A DNA stretch of 64,000 nt, taken from contig JAXLRH010000009.1 of assembly GCA_046331245.1 (NCBI GenBank), positions 62,001 to 126,000 on the forward strand, written 5' to 3'. Position 1 is the first letter of the stretch. Every line of letters begins with the position of its first letter. The translations under genes and the position numbers were made by a program. Below are positions 24,899 through 35,396 of this stretch, in pieces. The DNA is from SSF14 sp046331245 (lineage in GTDB: Bacteria; Actinomycetota; Acidimicrobiia; Acidimicrobiales; Microtrichaceae). The notes below the pieces were generated by a model. It was given only the letters and a program-made list of their open reading frames with translations, searched no databases and was not told where the DNA came from.

Positions 24899-26314
24899 GT
24901 GTCGGGGGAACGGCAGGCGGGGGCCGATTCGCTGAGCCCGAGGACAGTCGGCATCACCACCGGCGTCGCGACGTCGGGGTTCCTCTCGTTGGGACTCGTC
25001 CGCGGCTTCGACCTCGACTCGTCCATCACCACGTCGTTCTTCATCGCGACGAAGTCCGTGGGCGACGCGTTCACGACGGGGTTCGTCTTCAACAACCACG
25101 TCTTCTTCTCGTTCCTCGACCACCTCGTGTACAGCGCAACGGGCTCGCAGGCGCCATGGCTCCTACGACTCCTCCCGCTGCTCTTCGCCGGCGTGGCGGT
25201 GGGGTTGGTCGCCGCGGCGATCGCCGCACGGTCGGGCACGGTGCCTGCCATCGCCGCCGCCGCACTCATCGCGACCAACCCGACGTTCGCCAACGTCAGC
25301 ACCCAGGTGCGCGGCTACAGCCTGCTGACCCTCTGCGCCGTCGTGTGCTCGCTCATCCTCATGCGAGCCCTCCGCTCGGAGACGGTGTCGACCCGAGCAC
25401 TCGTCGTCTACGCCGTCGCCGGTGCCGTCGGCATCGCCACGCACGGGTACATGGTGTGGATCCTCGGGATCCACGGGCTCATGGCGCTCTCCAACTGGCG
25501 GGTCGCGCAACGGTTCATCACGGCGTGGGCCGGCACGCTGCTCGGCATCGCGGCCTACATCTGGATCTGGCGCTACCTCCGCGAGGCGATCGGCGCCAGC
25601 GGGAAGCTGTTCCGCCCCACGTTTCCCCTGCACCTCGCCGTCGGCATCGCCGGCGGATCGATCGCCGCAGCAGTCCCGATCGCGGCACTTGCCCTCCCCG
25701 CCGTGTGGGAGGCACGCCGCATCCGCCGTCTGCACCTCGCGCTGGCCGGTCTCGTGATCGCCGTCGGCGCGATGTGGGTCCTCGCACCGGCAGACCTGTA
25801 CGTGCGCTTCTTCATCTGGCTCGTCCCACTTCCGGCGATCGCCGCAGCCCGAACGATGGCACGCGGTCTCGACCGACACGGCGCTGCCCGTGCGATCACG
25901 GTCGTGGCGGTGGTCGTTGCCATCGGCGTGCAGCTGTGGCACACCGTTCCCGTGCTCCGCAACGACGAGTTCGGCAACCGGCAGGCAGCCGAGGCGTTCG
26001 CTCGCGTGAACTCGACACGCCCTGGGGGCATCCCCTGCGTCGCAGGCGACTTCGAGTTCCTTCGGATGATCGGATATCCCGAGCCGTTCGGCTCGAACCG
26101 TCAGGTCCCCCTCCAGCAATGCGTCGTGCTCGTCGCGCTTCACAAGCTCCCGCCGCGGGCCATGAGACTCCTCCGCACCACCTTCCCCCACCACCAGCGA
26201 CTCGAGGCCGAACAGGACGGCACCCTCTGGTCCCGGGTCCCGACGAGCTGCTGGCTGGGCCCGGACTCCCAGCGCCCGAAGCCGGCGGCCTGCCGGATGT
26301 CGACGACGACATGA
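24899..26314 (+). CDS. Multi-spanning membrane protein, likely GT-C type glycosyltransferase
   Basis: 471 residues from GTG 24899 with about ten hydrophobic segments (for example LLRLLPLLFAGVAVGLVAAA, AARAITVVAVVVAIGVQLW). The layout is that of polyprenyl-phosphate-sugar dependent transferases of the PMT/ArnT kind, with a long periplasmic-type loop after the first segment (FDLDSSITTSFF, NNHVFFSFLDH) and a soluble C-terminal part. The stop overlaps the start of a family 2 glycosyltransferase (ATGA), which could supply the lipid-linked sugar. The acceptor is unknown. Confidence 0.7.
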   Translation: MSGERQAGADSLSPRTVGITTGVATSGFLSLGLVRGFDLDSSITTSFFIATKSVGDAFTTGFVFNNHVFFSFLDHLVYSATGSQAPWLLRLLPLLFAGVAVGLVAAAIAARSGTVPAIAAAALIATNPTFANVSTQVRGYSLLTLCAVVCSLILMRALRSETVSTRALVVYAVAGAVGIATHGYMVWILGIHGLMALSNWRVAQRFITAWAGTLLGIAAYIWIWRYLREAIGASGKLFRPTFPLHLAVGIAGGSIAAAVPIAALALPAVWEARRIRRLHLALAGLVIAVGAMWVLAPADLYVRFFIWLVPLPAIAAARTMARGLDRHGAARAITVVAVVVAIGVQLWHTVPVLRNDEFGNRQAAEAFARVNSTRPGGIPCVAGDFEFLRMIGYPEPFGSNRQVPLQQCVVLVALHKLPPRAMRLLRTTFPHHQRLEAEQDGTLWSRVPTSCWLGPDSQRPKPAACRMSTTT

Positions 26315-27099
26315 GCGGCACACCGGGCCCCGACACGGCGTCCGCCGGCGACACCGCGCCGGTGCGCTGCCTCGCCGCGGTCATGCCGGCGTTCAACGAG
26401 GAGGCGACGCTGGAGACGGCCGTTCGCCGCGTCCTCGACTCCCCCTGGGTCCAGGAGCTCATCGTGGTGGACGACGGATCGTCGGATCGCACGGCGGACA
26501 TCGCCGAACGTCTCGCCGCCGAGGACGACCGGATGCGACTCGTCCGCCAGCCCCGCAACCTCGGCAAGGGTGCTGCCCTGCGCCGCGGCTTCGAGTCGGC
26601 CACGGCACCGTTCGTCGTCGTGCAGGACGCCGACCTCGAGTACGACCCGAACGACTTCGGCACCCTCCTCGTGCCCCTCCTCGACGGACGGGCCGACGTG
26701 GTCTTCGGCTCCCGCTTCATCGCGGCAGGCCCCAGCCGGGTGCTCTACTTCTGGCACTTCGTCGGCAACCGACTCCTGACCCTGGCGTCCAACATCTCGA
26801 CCAACCTGAACCTGTCCGACATGGAGACCTGTTACAAGGCCTTCCGCCGTGAGGTCATCCAGAGCATCGACCTGCGCGAGGACCGTTTCGGTTTCGAGCC
26901 CGAGGTCACGGCCAAGGTCGCCGCCGGGCGCTGGCGGGTGTACGAGGTGGGCGTGTCGTACTCCGGTCGGACCTACGCCGACGGGAAGAAGATCACGTGG
27001 CGCGACGGCTTCCACGCCGTCAGCTGCATCGTGCGGTACTCACCGGTCTGGCGGCGCAGGCGGCCGGCCAGAACGATCGCCACCGCGCCACCTCGCTGA
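26311..27099 (+). CDS. Family 2 glycosyltransferase (DPM/GtrB-like)
   Basis: 262 residues with the GT-A fold signature: AVMPAFNEEATLETAVRRVL, IVVDDGSSDRT, GKGAALRRGFESA, VVQDADLEYDP (DxD-type metal site) and DMETCYKAFRREV. Such enzymes transfer a sugar from an NDP donor to polyprenyl phosphate, feeding membrane transferases like the gene upstream, with which it overlaps by 4 bases. There is no C-terminal membrane anchor. Confidence 0.88.
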   Translation: MSGTPGPDTASAGDTAPVRCLAAVMPAFNEEATLETAVRRVLDSPWVQELIVVDDGSSDRTADIAERLAAEDDRMRLVRQPRNLGKGAALRRGFESATAPFVVVQDADLEYDPNDFGTLLVPLLDGRADVVFGSRFIAAGPSRVLYFWHFVGNRLLTLASNISTNLNLSDMETCYKAFRREVIQSIDLREDRFGFEPEVTAKVAAGRWRVYEVGVSYSGRTYADGKKITWRDGFHAVSCIVRYSPVWRRRRPARTIATAPPR

Positions 27100-27121
27100 C
27101 CCGAGCCGTCGAGGTCCGGCG

Positions 27122-27955
27122 TCAGAAGACGGTCGGGTGCCTCGGAGCGAAGAGCTCGATGTAGCGGTACGTCGCCGTCGGCACGGTGCGTTCCCGACGC
27201 TCGCCGTCGAGGGCGTAGTCGTAGTCGGCGATCGTGACCATGGCGTCGTCGCCCGCGACGACCACGCCGACGTGACCGAAACCGGCGCTCGACTGCGCGA
27301 CAGCGCCGACGCGCGGTTGCCCGCCGACCGCGTACCCCAGTCGTTCGGCGACCGCGTGCCATGAGGCGACGCACCCCCAGGTGTCGACGCCGCCGAAGTG
27401 GTTGAGGTCGATCGCGCCCGACTGCTCGAGCCACACGGCGACGAAGGACGCGCAGGTGCGGTTGTCGAAGCCGAACCGGTCGCGCCGGCTGGCGCGCGGA
27501 GCCGACGCCAGCTCCTCGGGATACTGGATCCCGACGGTGAACGGACTTGCGTCATACCGGCGCTGGCGTGCGGCCACCTCGGGCCGCTCGCCGACGGCGA
27601 TCGGCGCCGGAAGGGGATCGGGCACGACGACGGCATCGACGATGTCGGTGCCGTGCGCCGCACGTCCGAGCGCCGGCGGTCGCCGGGCGCCGGCGCCCAC
27701 CGCAGGCCGCCGACCTGCGCCGATGGCGACGGTCACATTGACGGCACCGCCGTCGGCATCCGTCAGCGACACCACCGTCATGGTGTCGACGTCTTCCTCC
27801 AATTCGAGACGTCCGTATTCATCCTCGTGCGCATTGATGTGCGGGAACACGAGCGACGGTGCGTCGCCGTCCATCGGCCTCGGACTCTCGACCGCCTCCG
27901 ATGACCGACCCGATCGCCGACGCCTGCTGGGTTCGAACCGTCGCATCGCTTTCAT
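27122..27955 (-). CDS. CHAP-domain-like protein
   Basis: 277 residues from ATG 27955. The C-terminal half resembles a CHAP amidase/peptidase: CASFVAVWLEQSG (candidate nucleophile Cys), DTWGCVASWHAVAERLG, then FGHVGVVVAGDDAMVTIADY (His). CHAP domains usually cut peptidoglycan cross-links or stems. I see no clear signal peptide, and the N-terminal 100 residues are disordered and basic, so its location is uncertain. It converges with the glycosyltransferase gene. Confidence 0.65.
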   Translation of the reverse strand: MKAMRRFEPSRRRRSGRSSEAVESPRPMDGDAPSLVFPHINAHEDEYGRLELEEDVDTMTVVSLTDADGGAVNVTVAIGAGRRPAVGAGARRPPALGRAAHGTDIVDAVVVPDPLPAPIAVGERPEVAARQRRYDASPFTVGIQYPEELASAPRASRRDRFGFDNRTCASFVAVWLEQSGAIDLNHFGGVDTWGCVASWHAVAERLGYAVGGQPRVGAVAQSSAGFGHVGVVVAGDDAMVTIADYDYALDGERRERTVPTATYRYIELFAPRHPTVF

Positions 27956-28183
27956 CCGTGGGACCTCGCGCCAAATCAGGGGTGACTGCGATCGTTGTCC
28001 GCAGCTGCCCGTCCGCCGCCCAGCGAGCGACAAACTAGGTAAATAGTCCTGCGCCGGTCAAGGAAATGGACACGAAAGTTTTGGCTCTATTGATCCGCGC
28101 GCCTTCAGTCGAAGCACGCTTCCATGGTTTTCCGCGCATCTCACGCCAGATGGCGGCATCAGCCGCTCCGACGCTCCGAGATT

Positions 28184-29041
28184 TCAGGAATAGGTGTAAT
28201 CGCCGCCGACCGAGATGTCGCTCAGGCCGCCGTAGGTGTTCACCCGCACGGAGACCGTGCCCACCGACCCCGCCGGCGAGACCGCGGTGATGGTGGTGTC
28301 GTTCACGACGATGACGCTGGTCGCCGCAGTGGCGCCGAAGTCGACCACGGGCAGGTCGTTCGCCGCGAAGCCCGACCCGCTGATGGTCACGCTGGTGCCG
28401 CCGGCGGCCGGGCCCGTCGAGGGCGTCACCGAGCTCACGACCGGCGTGGGCAGGTACTCGTAGCCGTTCACCAGCGTGTCCGACCCGCTCCCGTTCGTGA
28501 CCGTGACGTCCACCTCGCCTCGGGCATGCGCCGGCGTGGTCGCGGTGATCTGCGTCGCGGAGTCGACCGTGAAGCTGGTGGCCGCCGTGCCACCGATCGT
28601 GACAGCCGTCGTACCCGCAAAGCCCGAGCCCGTGATGATGACGGAGTCGCCGCCGGCGATGTTGCCGCCGGGCGCGTTGATCGCGGACACCGACGGCGAC
28701 GAGACCGGAGCGGTGGTGGTCGTGGTCGACGTCGTCGTGGAGGTGGTGGTCGTCACCGGGGCGGCCGTCGTGGTCGTCGTGGTGGTCGTCGGCACCGGCT
28801 TGGTCGGCACCGGAGCGATCGTGATCTTCTTGCCCTGACGGATCTGCAGGTACTCCTGCACCGTCATGATCGGCTCCCACACACCATTGCGGCAGAAGAG
28901 CACGTAGGTGCCATCGGTGCCCCACGGATCGTTTCCGGCGGTGCACGCGGCCCACATCGTCTGATTGGTCTGGCACGACGCCACCATCAGCGAGAGCGGG
29001 AGGAGGGCAATTGCGAGGGACTTCTTCTTCATCGACTTCAT
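28184..29041 (-). CDS. Lipoprotein with two IPT/TIG domains
   Basis: 285 residues. The signal peptide is KKKSLAIALLPLSLMVASC with a lipobox ending at the Cys. A short globular part (AACTAGNDPWGTDGTYVLF) is followed by a long Thr-rich linker and two IPT/TIG immunoglobulin-like domains (INAPGGNIAGGDSVIITGSG, VTPSTGPAAGGTSVTISGSG). A surface-exposed binding protein is likely. ATG 29041 is used; 29032 is also possible. Confidence 0.82.
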   Translation of the reverse strand: MKSMKKKSLAIALLPLSLMVASCQTNQTMWAACTAGNDPWGTDGTYVLFCRNGVWEPIMTVQEYLQIRQGKKITIAPVPTKPVPTTTTTTTTAAPVTTTTSTTTSTTTTTAPVSSPSVSAINAPGGNIAGGDSVIITGSGFAGTTAVTIGGTAATSFTVDSATQITATTPAHARGEVDVTVTNGSGSDTLVNGYEYLPTPVVSSVTPSTGPAAGGTSVTISGSGFAANDLPVVDFGATAATSVIVVNDTTITAVSPAGSVGTVSVRVNTYGGLSDISVGGDYTYS

Positions 29042-29061
29042 GGCGAACAAGGGTAGACACC

Positions 29062-29499
29062 TCAATCGCAAAAACCGCGCATACCGAACAATGTGATCGA
29101 ATCTCTCGCGATATCGGCCGGCACGTCGAACGCGTCGGCGACCACCTCGACGGTCACCGGGTCACCGGCACCGTCGGCGGCAGCCGCGTGGACGAGCTCC
29201 TCCAGCAGCTGGGGCGGCACGAGACGGCGCACCACCTCCCGCTGCACTTGGAACTCCTCACGGTCGACCACCGCCGGCGGCGATCCCGGCGGCAGCAGCG
29301 AGCGTTCGAGGTGCACGAGCTCGTGGGCGAGCACGGCCCGCCGCTCGCGACGGCCGAGCCCCGGATCGAGCACGATCGTCTCCGCACCGTCGTCCGACAC
29401 CTCGACCACCCCACCGGCACCGGCGAGCCGCTGCCACAGCAGCGTCGTCCGCTCCCGCTCGCGGAGCGAACGCCACGGATTCCACCCCGGCCCGGTCAT
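29062..29499 (-). CDS. ImmA/IrrE-like metallopeptidase
   Basis: 145 residues with RAVLAHELVHLERSLLP (HExxH) preceded by strands (VVEVSDDGAETIVLDPGL) and followed by a helix with acidic residues (EEFQVQREVVRRLVP). This fits a short ImmA/IrrE-type zinc peptidase. The XRE gene 52 bases upstream on the same strand (29552-30085) is the likely partner. Confidence 0.75.
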   Translation of the reverse strand: MTGPGWNPWRSLRERERTTLLWQRLAGAGGVVEVSDDGAETIVLDPGLGRRERRAVLAHELVHLERSLLPPGSPPAVVDREEFQVQREVVRRLVPPQLLEELVHAAAADGAGDPVTVEVVADAFDVPADIARDSITLFGMRGFCD

Positions 29500-29551
29500 G
29501 GGTCGACGGTACCGACGACGACCGACAGCCGGGTCCGGCCGGCGGCTCGGG

Positions 29552-30085
29552 TCAGTCGTCGGTCGAGGTCACCCGCGGCGGGGTCACGTTGCGCCGCCCC
29601 GAGCCGCGACCCTCGGCGGTACGCCCGGTGTCGGCCGCGCGCCGCAGCTCCGTCGTCGCGTCGACGAGCTGCGCCACGCGCCTCGCCAGCTCCTCGAGGA
29701 CACGCTGCTGATCGGCCAGCTCCCCACGGAGCGCTGCCACCTGGTCGGCGGTCGCCAGCTCGACGCCGCCGACGGCCGGGGCCGTGACCGCGTCGGTGGA
29801 CGGGCCGGATGCCGGCGCTCGGCCGGCAGCGGACAGGCCCGCCGGATCCTCACCCGAGGCGATGCGCTCGATCGCGTCGTCGGGCCACCCCAGCGCCCGG
29901 GCGACGCCGACGAGGCTCTTGCCCCGATACGTCGGTCGACCGGCGCCCTCGAACACCCGGAGGTTCGCCGTCGAGACCATGCCGCCGCTCCGCGCCGCCG
30001 TCTCCTCCTGGCTCAGCCCCAGCGAGGCGCGGCGCTCACGGATCGCTCGGGCGATCACCTGTCGCGTGGTCTCGTCGAACTGCAC
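29552..30085 (-). CDS. XRE-family regulator with C-terminal coiled coil
   Basis: 177 residues from GTG 30085. The N-terminal HTH reads RRASLGLSQEETAARSG, with VFEGAGRPTYRGKSL and VGVARALGWPDDAIERI completing the domain. After a linker there is a heptad-like helix (ADQVAALRGELADQQRVLEE, LARRVAQLV). Earlier in-frame codons are rejected because the sequence before 30085 is an AT-rich promoter-like stretch. It is divergent from another XRE gene. Confidence 0.75.
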   Translation of the reverse strand: MQFDETTRQVIARAIRERRASLGLSQEETAARSGGMVSTANLRVFEGAGRPTYRGKSLVGVARALGWPDDAIERIASGEDPAGLSAAGRAPASGPSTDAVTAPAVGGVELATADQVAALRGELADQQRVLEELARRVAQLVDATTELRRAADTGRTAEGRGSGRRNVTPPRVTSTDD

Positions 30086-30103
30086 GGGCGAACAGTTGCC
30101 GAA

Positions 30104-30198
30104 ATAGATAGCAATATCAAGCGGGCACGGACGGCGGCCGTGCGCCCGGCGGGACAAGGCGCCCGCCCTTCGAACCAACATCCTTACCTATCGCTATA
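30104..30198. promoter_or_regulatory. Divergent promoter region with paired TATYGCTAT motifs
   Basis: Two AT-rich islands in very GC-rich DNA: ATAGCAATAT at 30108-30117 (minus strand ATATTGCTAT) and TATCGCTATA at 30189-30198. They face opposite directions, each near one of two divergent XRE genes. This looks like a shared operator or -10 element. Confidence 0.4.
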
Positions 30199-30248
30199 CA
30201 CCGCCAGATCGCGCTACATAACATCCATCGTTGCGTAGGCTCCGACGC

Positions 30249-30464
30249 GTGAGGATCAACCCCGTCGCCTTCAAGACGATCCGCGAGCTGGCGGGCTTCT
30301 CACAGGCGGAGCTGTCGCGCCGCGCCGGGATCAGCCAGGGCCACATCTCCCAGATCGAAGCCGGCCAGAAGCGCCCGCGCCCCGCCACGATCGTCCGCCT
30401 CGCCGACGTGCTCGGCGTTCCGCTCGGCTCGCTGCTCGCGCCCGACACGGGCGACCTCGACTGA
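30249..30464 (+). CDS. Small XRE-family regulator
   Basis: 71 residues, almost only an HTH: FKTIRELAGFSQAELSRRAG, ISQGHISQIEAGQKRPRP, TIVRLADVLGVPLGSLL. Such single-domain proteins bind operator DNA as dimers. GTG 30249 is taken as start; a TTG at 30231 is in frame. Likely controls itself and the divergent XRE/ImmA genes. Confidence 0.75.
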   Translation: MRINPVAFKTIRELAGFSQAELSRRAGISQGHISQIEAGQKRPRPATIVRLADVLGVPLGSLLAPDTGDLD

Positions 30465-30572
30465 CGCGAACACCGGCGATTCCCGGCCGGATCGAACCTC
30501 CTCCACTACTGTGACGCGTGCCCGGGGGGACGCTGGTTCTCCCCATGACGCCCACACACGGAGAGGACCAGG

Positions 30573-31342
<770 letters not shown>

Positions 31343-31343
<1 letters not shown>

Positions 31344-32050
31344 TGGCCCTCCTCGAAGTCACCGGCCTCACCGCCGGCTACGGAATCGTCCAGGTGCTCT
31401 TCGGCCTCGACTTCACCGTCGACGCCGGCGAGGCCGTCGTCATCCTCGGCGCGAACGGCGCCGGCAAGACCACCACCCTCCGGGCGATCTCGGGCATGGT
31501 CGACTCCGCCGGCCAGGTGATGCTCGACGGGAAGTCGGTGCGCCACTCGCGCCCCGACCAGCTCCTGAAGGCCGGCGTGGCCCACGTGCCGCAGGGGCGG
31601 GGCACGATCGTCGACCTCACCGTTGACGAGAACCTCCGCGTCGGTGCCTACTCCCGCAAGGCCGCCGACGTGAACGCCGACATCGACCGCTGGTTCGAGG
31701 TCTTCCCCCGCCTCGCCGAACGCCGCGACCAACCCGCCGGCTCGATGAGCGGCGGCGAGCAGCAGATGCTGGCGATCGCACGTGCGTTCATGAGCCGCCC
31801 GCGAATGGTCCTCCTCGACGAGCCGTCGCTCGGCCTCGCGCCGATCGTCACCCGCGAGGTGTTCGACCAGGTGGGCCGCCTCGTCCACGAGACCGGCACC
31901 GCGGTGCTGCTCGTCGAGCAGAACGCCAACCTCGCGCTGGCGTTCGCCTCTCGGGCCTACGTGCTGGAGGCCGGCCGCATCGTGAACGCCGGCAGCGCCG
32001 ACGAGCTGCGCGGCGACGAGTCGATCCGCAAGGCCTACCTCGGGAGCTGA
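31343..32050 (+). CDS. livF: Branched-chain amino-acid type ABC transporter ATP-binding protein (LivF)
   Basis: 235 residues, starting one base inside the livG stop (TGATG). Walker A GANGAGKTT, VPQGRGTIVDLTVDENL (LivF type), signature MSGGEQQMLAIARA, Walker B MVLLDEPSLGLAP, then VEQNANLAL. Forms the ATPase heterodimer with LivG. Confidence 0.92.
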
Positions 32051-32051
32051 C

Positions 32052-32936
32052 GTGGACGAGTTCCTGCGCTATCTCTTCATCGGCTTCGGCAACGGCGCGA
32101 TCTACGCGATGTTGGGCCTCGGCCTCGTCGTCATCTACCGGTCGACCGGCCTGCTCAACTTCGCGCAAGGCGAGATGGCGATGTTCACGACGTTCATCGT
32201 CTGGATGCTCAACGACGCCGGCGTGCCCCTCGGCCTGGCGATGCTCGGCGGCATGGTCGGCGGCTTCGTCATCGGCGCCGTCGTCCATCAGGTGATCGTG
32301 CGGCCCGTCGGCGACCCCCAGCAGAAGCCGCTGGCCGTCGTGATCGTCACCATCGGCATGTTCCTCGGGTTCAACGCCCTGGCGAAGCTCATCTGGGGCG
32401 CCGACGACAAGACCCTCACGAACCTGTTCGGCAACGGCGAGGTGTCCATCTTCGGCACGGCCGTCGCCTGGCAGAAGCTGGGCGCCCTCGCCGTGCTCGG
32501 CATCGAGGCGCTCGTCTTCTGGGTGCTCTTCCAGCGCACCCGCATTGGCCTCGCCATGCGGGCGGTGGCGTCGAACCCCGAGTCGTCGGCGCTGTGCGGC
32601 GTGCCCGTCACGCAGGTGCTGATGGTGGGCTGGGGTCTCGCCGCCGCCATCGGCGCCGTGGCCGGCACGTTCACTGCTCCGACCAGCTCCGTCAGCGCGA
32701 ACCTCATGCAGCTCCCGCTGATCTACGCGTTCGCAGCGATCACCCTCGGCGGCTTCGACTCGTTCGTCGGCGCCATCGTCGGCGGGCTGCTCATCGGCGT
32801 GCTCACCGACGTCGTGCCGAGGTACGTGCCGGTGTTCGAGAAGATGTCGCTCGCCCCCGCCTTCCTCCTCATCCTGGTGGTGCTGCTGGTTCGGCCCGAA
32901 GGCATCTTCGGCCGACGGAAGGTCAACCGGGTATGA
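32052..32936 (+). CDS. livH: Branched-chain amino-acid type ABC transporter permease (LivH)
   Basis: 294 residues, GTG start 1 base after livF. About eight hydrophobic segments, with the LivH motif GNGAIYAMLGLGLVVIYRST and NFAQGEMAM near the N-terminus, and the EAA-like loop RTRIGLAMRAVASNPESSAL contacting the ATPases. Confidence 0.92.
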   Translation: MDEFLRYLFIGFGNGAIYAMLGLGLVVIYRSTGLLNFAQGEMAMFTTFIVWMLNDAGVPLGLAMLGGMVGGFVIGAVVHQVIVRPVGDPQQKPLAVVIVTIGMFLGFNALAKLIWGADDKTLTNLFGNGEVSIFGTAVAWQKLGALAVLGIEALVFWVLFQRTRIGLAMRAVASNPESSALCGVPVTQVLMVGWGLAAAIGAVAGTFTAPTSSVSANLMQLPLIYAFAAITLGGFDSFVGAIVGGLLIGVLTDVVPRYVPVFEKMSLAPAFLLILVVLLVRPEGIFGRRKVNRV

Positions 32937-33991
32937 CCGCGCCCGACGTCCCCGCCGTGCCCGCCACCCGACGGTGGCTCCCGCTCGTCGGCCTCCTGGT
33001 CGTCACGGTCGTGCTCATCGCGCTGCCGCAGATGCTCAACGAGTTCTGGACGAGCCGGATCACCGGCTGGATCCCGCTCGCCATCGCCGCGCTCGGCCTC
33101 AACCTGCTCACCGGCTACAACGGCCAGATCTCGGTCGGCCACGGCGCCCTCTACGGCATCGGCGCCTACACGACCGCCCTCATCCTCAACGACTGGAAGT
33201 GGCCGTACCTCGCCGCCATCGCGGCGTCGGCCGTGGTGTGCTTCGTCGCCGGCGTGGCGGTGGGGCTGCCGGCGCTGCGCATCAAGGGGCTCTACCTCGC
33301 GTTGGTCACGCTCGCCGTCGCCACCCTGTTCCCCCAGATCCTCGAGCAGACGTCGTCGTGGAGCGGCGGGTCCGCCGGCCTCGGCATCACGACCCGCGAG
33401 CTCAACAGTCGCGGCGTCCTCAGCGACCGAGCCATCCGGTTCGAGGCGCCGAGCTGGAGTGGGCTCGCCGCCGACCAGTGGCGCTACTACTTCTTCCTCG
33501 TCATCGCCGCCGTGTGCTTCCTCGTGGTGCGCAACATCGTCAACAGCCGGGCCGGACGCTCCATCATCGCGATCCGCGACAACGAGACCGCGGCCGAGGT
33601 CAGCGGCGTGAACGTCGCCGCCGCGAAGGTGTTCACGTTCGGGGTGAGCGCCGCGCTGGCCGGCATCGGCGGATCGCTCCTCGCGCTCTACCTCACCCGC
33701 GTCAGCTCCGGCTCGTTCACGCTCCTCATCTCGCTCAACTTCCTCGTGGCCGTCGTCATCGGCGGCACCCCGAGCATCATCGGGCCGGCCATCGGCGCCG
33801 TCTTCATCGGCGTGTTCACCGACGTGATCACGCCCGAGCTCAGTGAGAGCATCAAACCGACCACGCCGCTCATCCTCGGCGTGCTCCTCATCGTGCTCAT
33901 GCTGGTCGCCCCCGGCGGCATCGTCGGCATGGGCCGACAACTCGCGGCTCGCACACGAGCGATGCGTGACCGCTCGGCCACGACCACCTGA
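32933..33991 (+). CDS. livM: Branched-chain amino-acid type ABC transporter permease (LivM)
   Basis: 352 residues, overlapping livH by 4 bases (ATGA). Typical LivM: GLNLLTGYNGQISVGHGALY, GIGAYTTAL, VGLPALRIKGLYLALVTLA, and the ATPase-contact loop SRAGRSIIAIRDNETAAEV, within about nine membrane segments. Confidence 0.92.
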   Translation: MTAPDVPAVPATRRWLPLVGLLVVTVVLIALPQMLNEFWTSRITGWIPLAIAALGLNLLTGYNGQISVGHGALYGIGAYTTALILNDWKWPYLAAIAASAVVCFVAGVAVGLPALRIKGLYLALVTLAVATLFPQILEQTSSWSGGSAGLGITTRELNSRGVLSDRAIRFEAPSWSGLAADQWRYYFFLVIAAVCFLVVRNIVNSRAGRSIIAIRDNETAAEVSGVNVAAAKVFTFGVSAALAGIGGSLLALYLTRVSSGSFTLLISLNFLVAVVIGGTPSIIGPAIGAVFIGVFTDVITPELSESIKPTTPLILGVLLIVLMLVAPGGIVGMGRQLAARTRAMRDRSATTT

Positions 33992-34032
33992 TCTCACATC
34001 CACCCGCCCGTCTCAACCTCCTGGAGGATCAC

Positions 34033-35379
34033 ATGACCCACAACCGACCACTCCGACTCGCGGCCGTCGCCGCAGCGCTGGCGATGCTCGTCGCCGCATG
34101 CGGCCGCGACGACGCCAAGGACTCCAGCACCACGACCGCTGCCGACGGGACCAGCGACACGACCGCTTCCTCCAAGGCGTTCATCGACCCGGCGAAGGAC
34201 TGCACCAGCTACGACGGCACGAAGGGCATCACCGGCGACACGATCAAGATCGGCACCGTCCGCCCCGAGTCCGGGCCGTACTCGATCTACGACACGGTCA
34301 CCAAGGGCCTCGCCGCGTACGTCGGCGCCGTCAACGCCAAGGGCGGCGTGAAGGCCGGCGACGGCAAGACCTACAAGCTCGAGCTGGTGAAGGCCGACGA
34401 CGGCTACGACCCCGCCCGCACCCCGGGCGAGGTGCAGCGGCTCGTCGAGCAGGAGGGCATCTTCGCCATGGTCGGCGAGATCGGCACCTCCAACAACCTC
34501 GCCGTGCGTCAGTACATGAACGACAAGTGCGTGCCGTCGATCGGTCTCGCCACCGGTTCCACCGAGTGGGGCAACGCGGCGCAGTACCCGTGGTACATCG
34601 GCGGCCTGCCGTCCTACGCGACCGAGGGCCACGCCTTCATGGAGTGGCTGAAGGCCAACAAGCCCGAGGCCAAGATCGCGCTGCTCTACCAGGACGACGA
34701 CTACGGCAAGGCCTACCAGGCGGTCATCAAGAAGGACATCAAGGGCACGAAGATCACCGTCGTCGACGAGCAGAGCTTCAACCCGCTCACCGAGACCAGC
34801 CCCGAGTCGAAGGTGGCGCAGCTCTCCGGCAGCGGCGCCGACGTGTTCTTCGTCGGCATCGGTGGCACCCCGTGCCCCGCCGCCATCCGCGCCGTGCCCG
34901 GCACCTGGACCCCGCTGACCTACGTGTCGATCACCTGCTCCGGCAAGACGGCCATGGCGCTCACCCAGGGCCACGACGAGGGCCTCTACTCGGCGCAGGC
35001 GACGCTCGACGTCGGCACGACGGCCGACCAGGCCAACCCGAAGGTGCAGGAGTTCTTCACCGAGGGCGCCGCGCAGGGCCTCGACCAGGGCACGCTCGAG
35101 GGCGGCATCGCCGCCGCCGGTTGGGGCTTCGGGTCGATGTTCGTGAGAGGCCTCGAGCTGACGCCGAAGGTCGACCGCGCCACCCTCATGAACACCCTGT
35201 ACTCGATGAAGGACCAGAACTACGGCCTCATGCTCGACGACGCCAAGGTGAACACCGACGGGGCCAAGGACCCCTGGGTGCTCGAGGATCTGCGCATCAT
35301 CGTCCGCAAGTCCGGTCAGTGGACCGAAGCGAGCAAGCTCGTGAGCTACGACGGCAAGTCGAACGACATCGCCAAGTAG
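34033..35379 (+). CDS. Substrate-binding lipoprotein of the Liv-type transporter
   Basis: 448 residues. Lipoprotein signal (AAVAAALAMLVAAC), Thr/Ser-rich linker, then a type I periplasmic binding fold (Peripla_BP_6): GDTIKIGTVRPESGPYSIYD, then ADDGYDPARTPGEVQRLVEQ, IALLYQDDDYGKAYQAVIKK. Delivers the ligand to LivH/LivM. The ligand cannot be fixed from sequence; family members bind branched-chain amino acids, amides or urea. A GGAGG ribosome site precedes ATG 34033, and a strong hairpin follows the stop. Confidence 0.92.
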   Translation: MTHNRPLRLAAVAAALAMLVAACGRDDAKDSSTTTAADGTSDTTASSKAFIDPAKDCTSYDGTKGITGDTIKIGTVRPESGPYSIYDTVTKGLAAYVGAVNAKGGVKAGDGKTYKLELVKADDGYDPARTPGEVQRLVEQEGIFAMVGEIGTSNNLAVRQYMNDKCVPSIGLATGSTEWGNAAQYPWYIGGLPSYATEGHAFMEWLKANKPEAKIALLYQDDDYGKAYQAVIKKDIKGTKITVVDEQSFNPLTETSPESKVAQLSGSGADVFFVGIGGTPCPAAIRAVPGTWTPLTYVSITCSGKTAMALTQGHDEGLYSAQATLDVGTTADQANPKVQEFFTEGAAQGLDQGTLEGGIAAAGWGFGSMFVRGLELTPKVDRATLMNTLYSMKDQNYGLMLDDAKVNTDGAKDPWVLEDLRIIVRKSGQWTEASKLVSYDGKSNDIAK

Positions 35380-35396
35380 CACGCACTTCCGCAACG

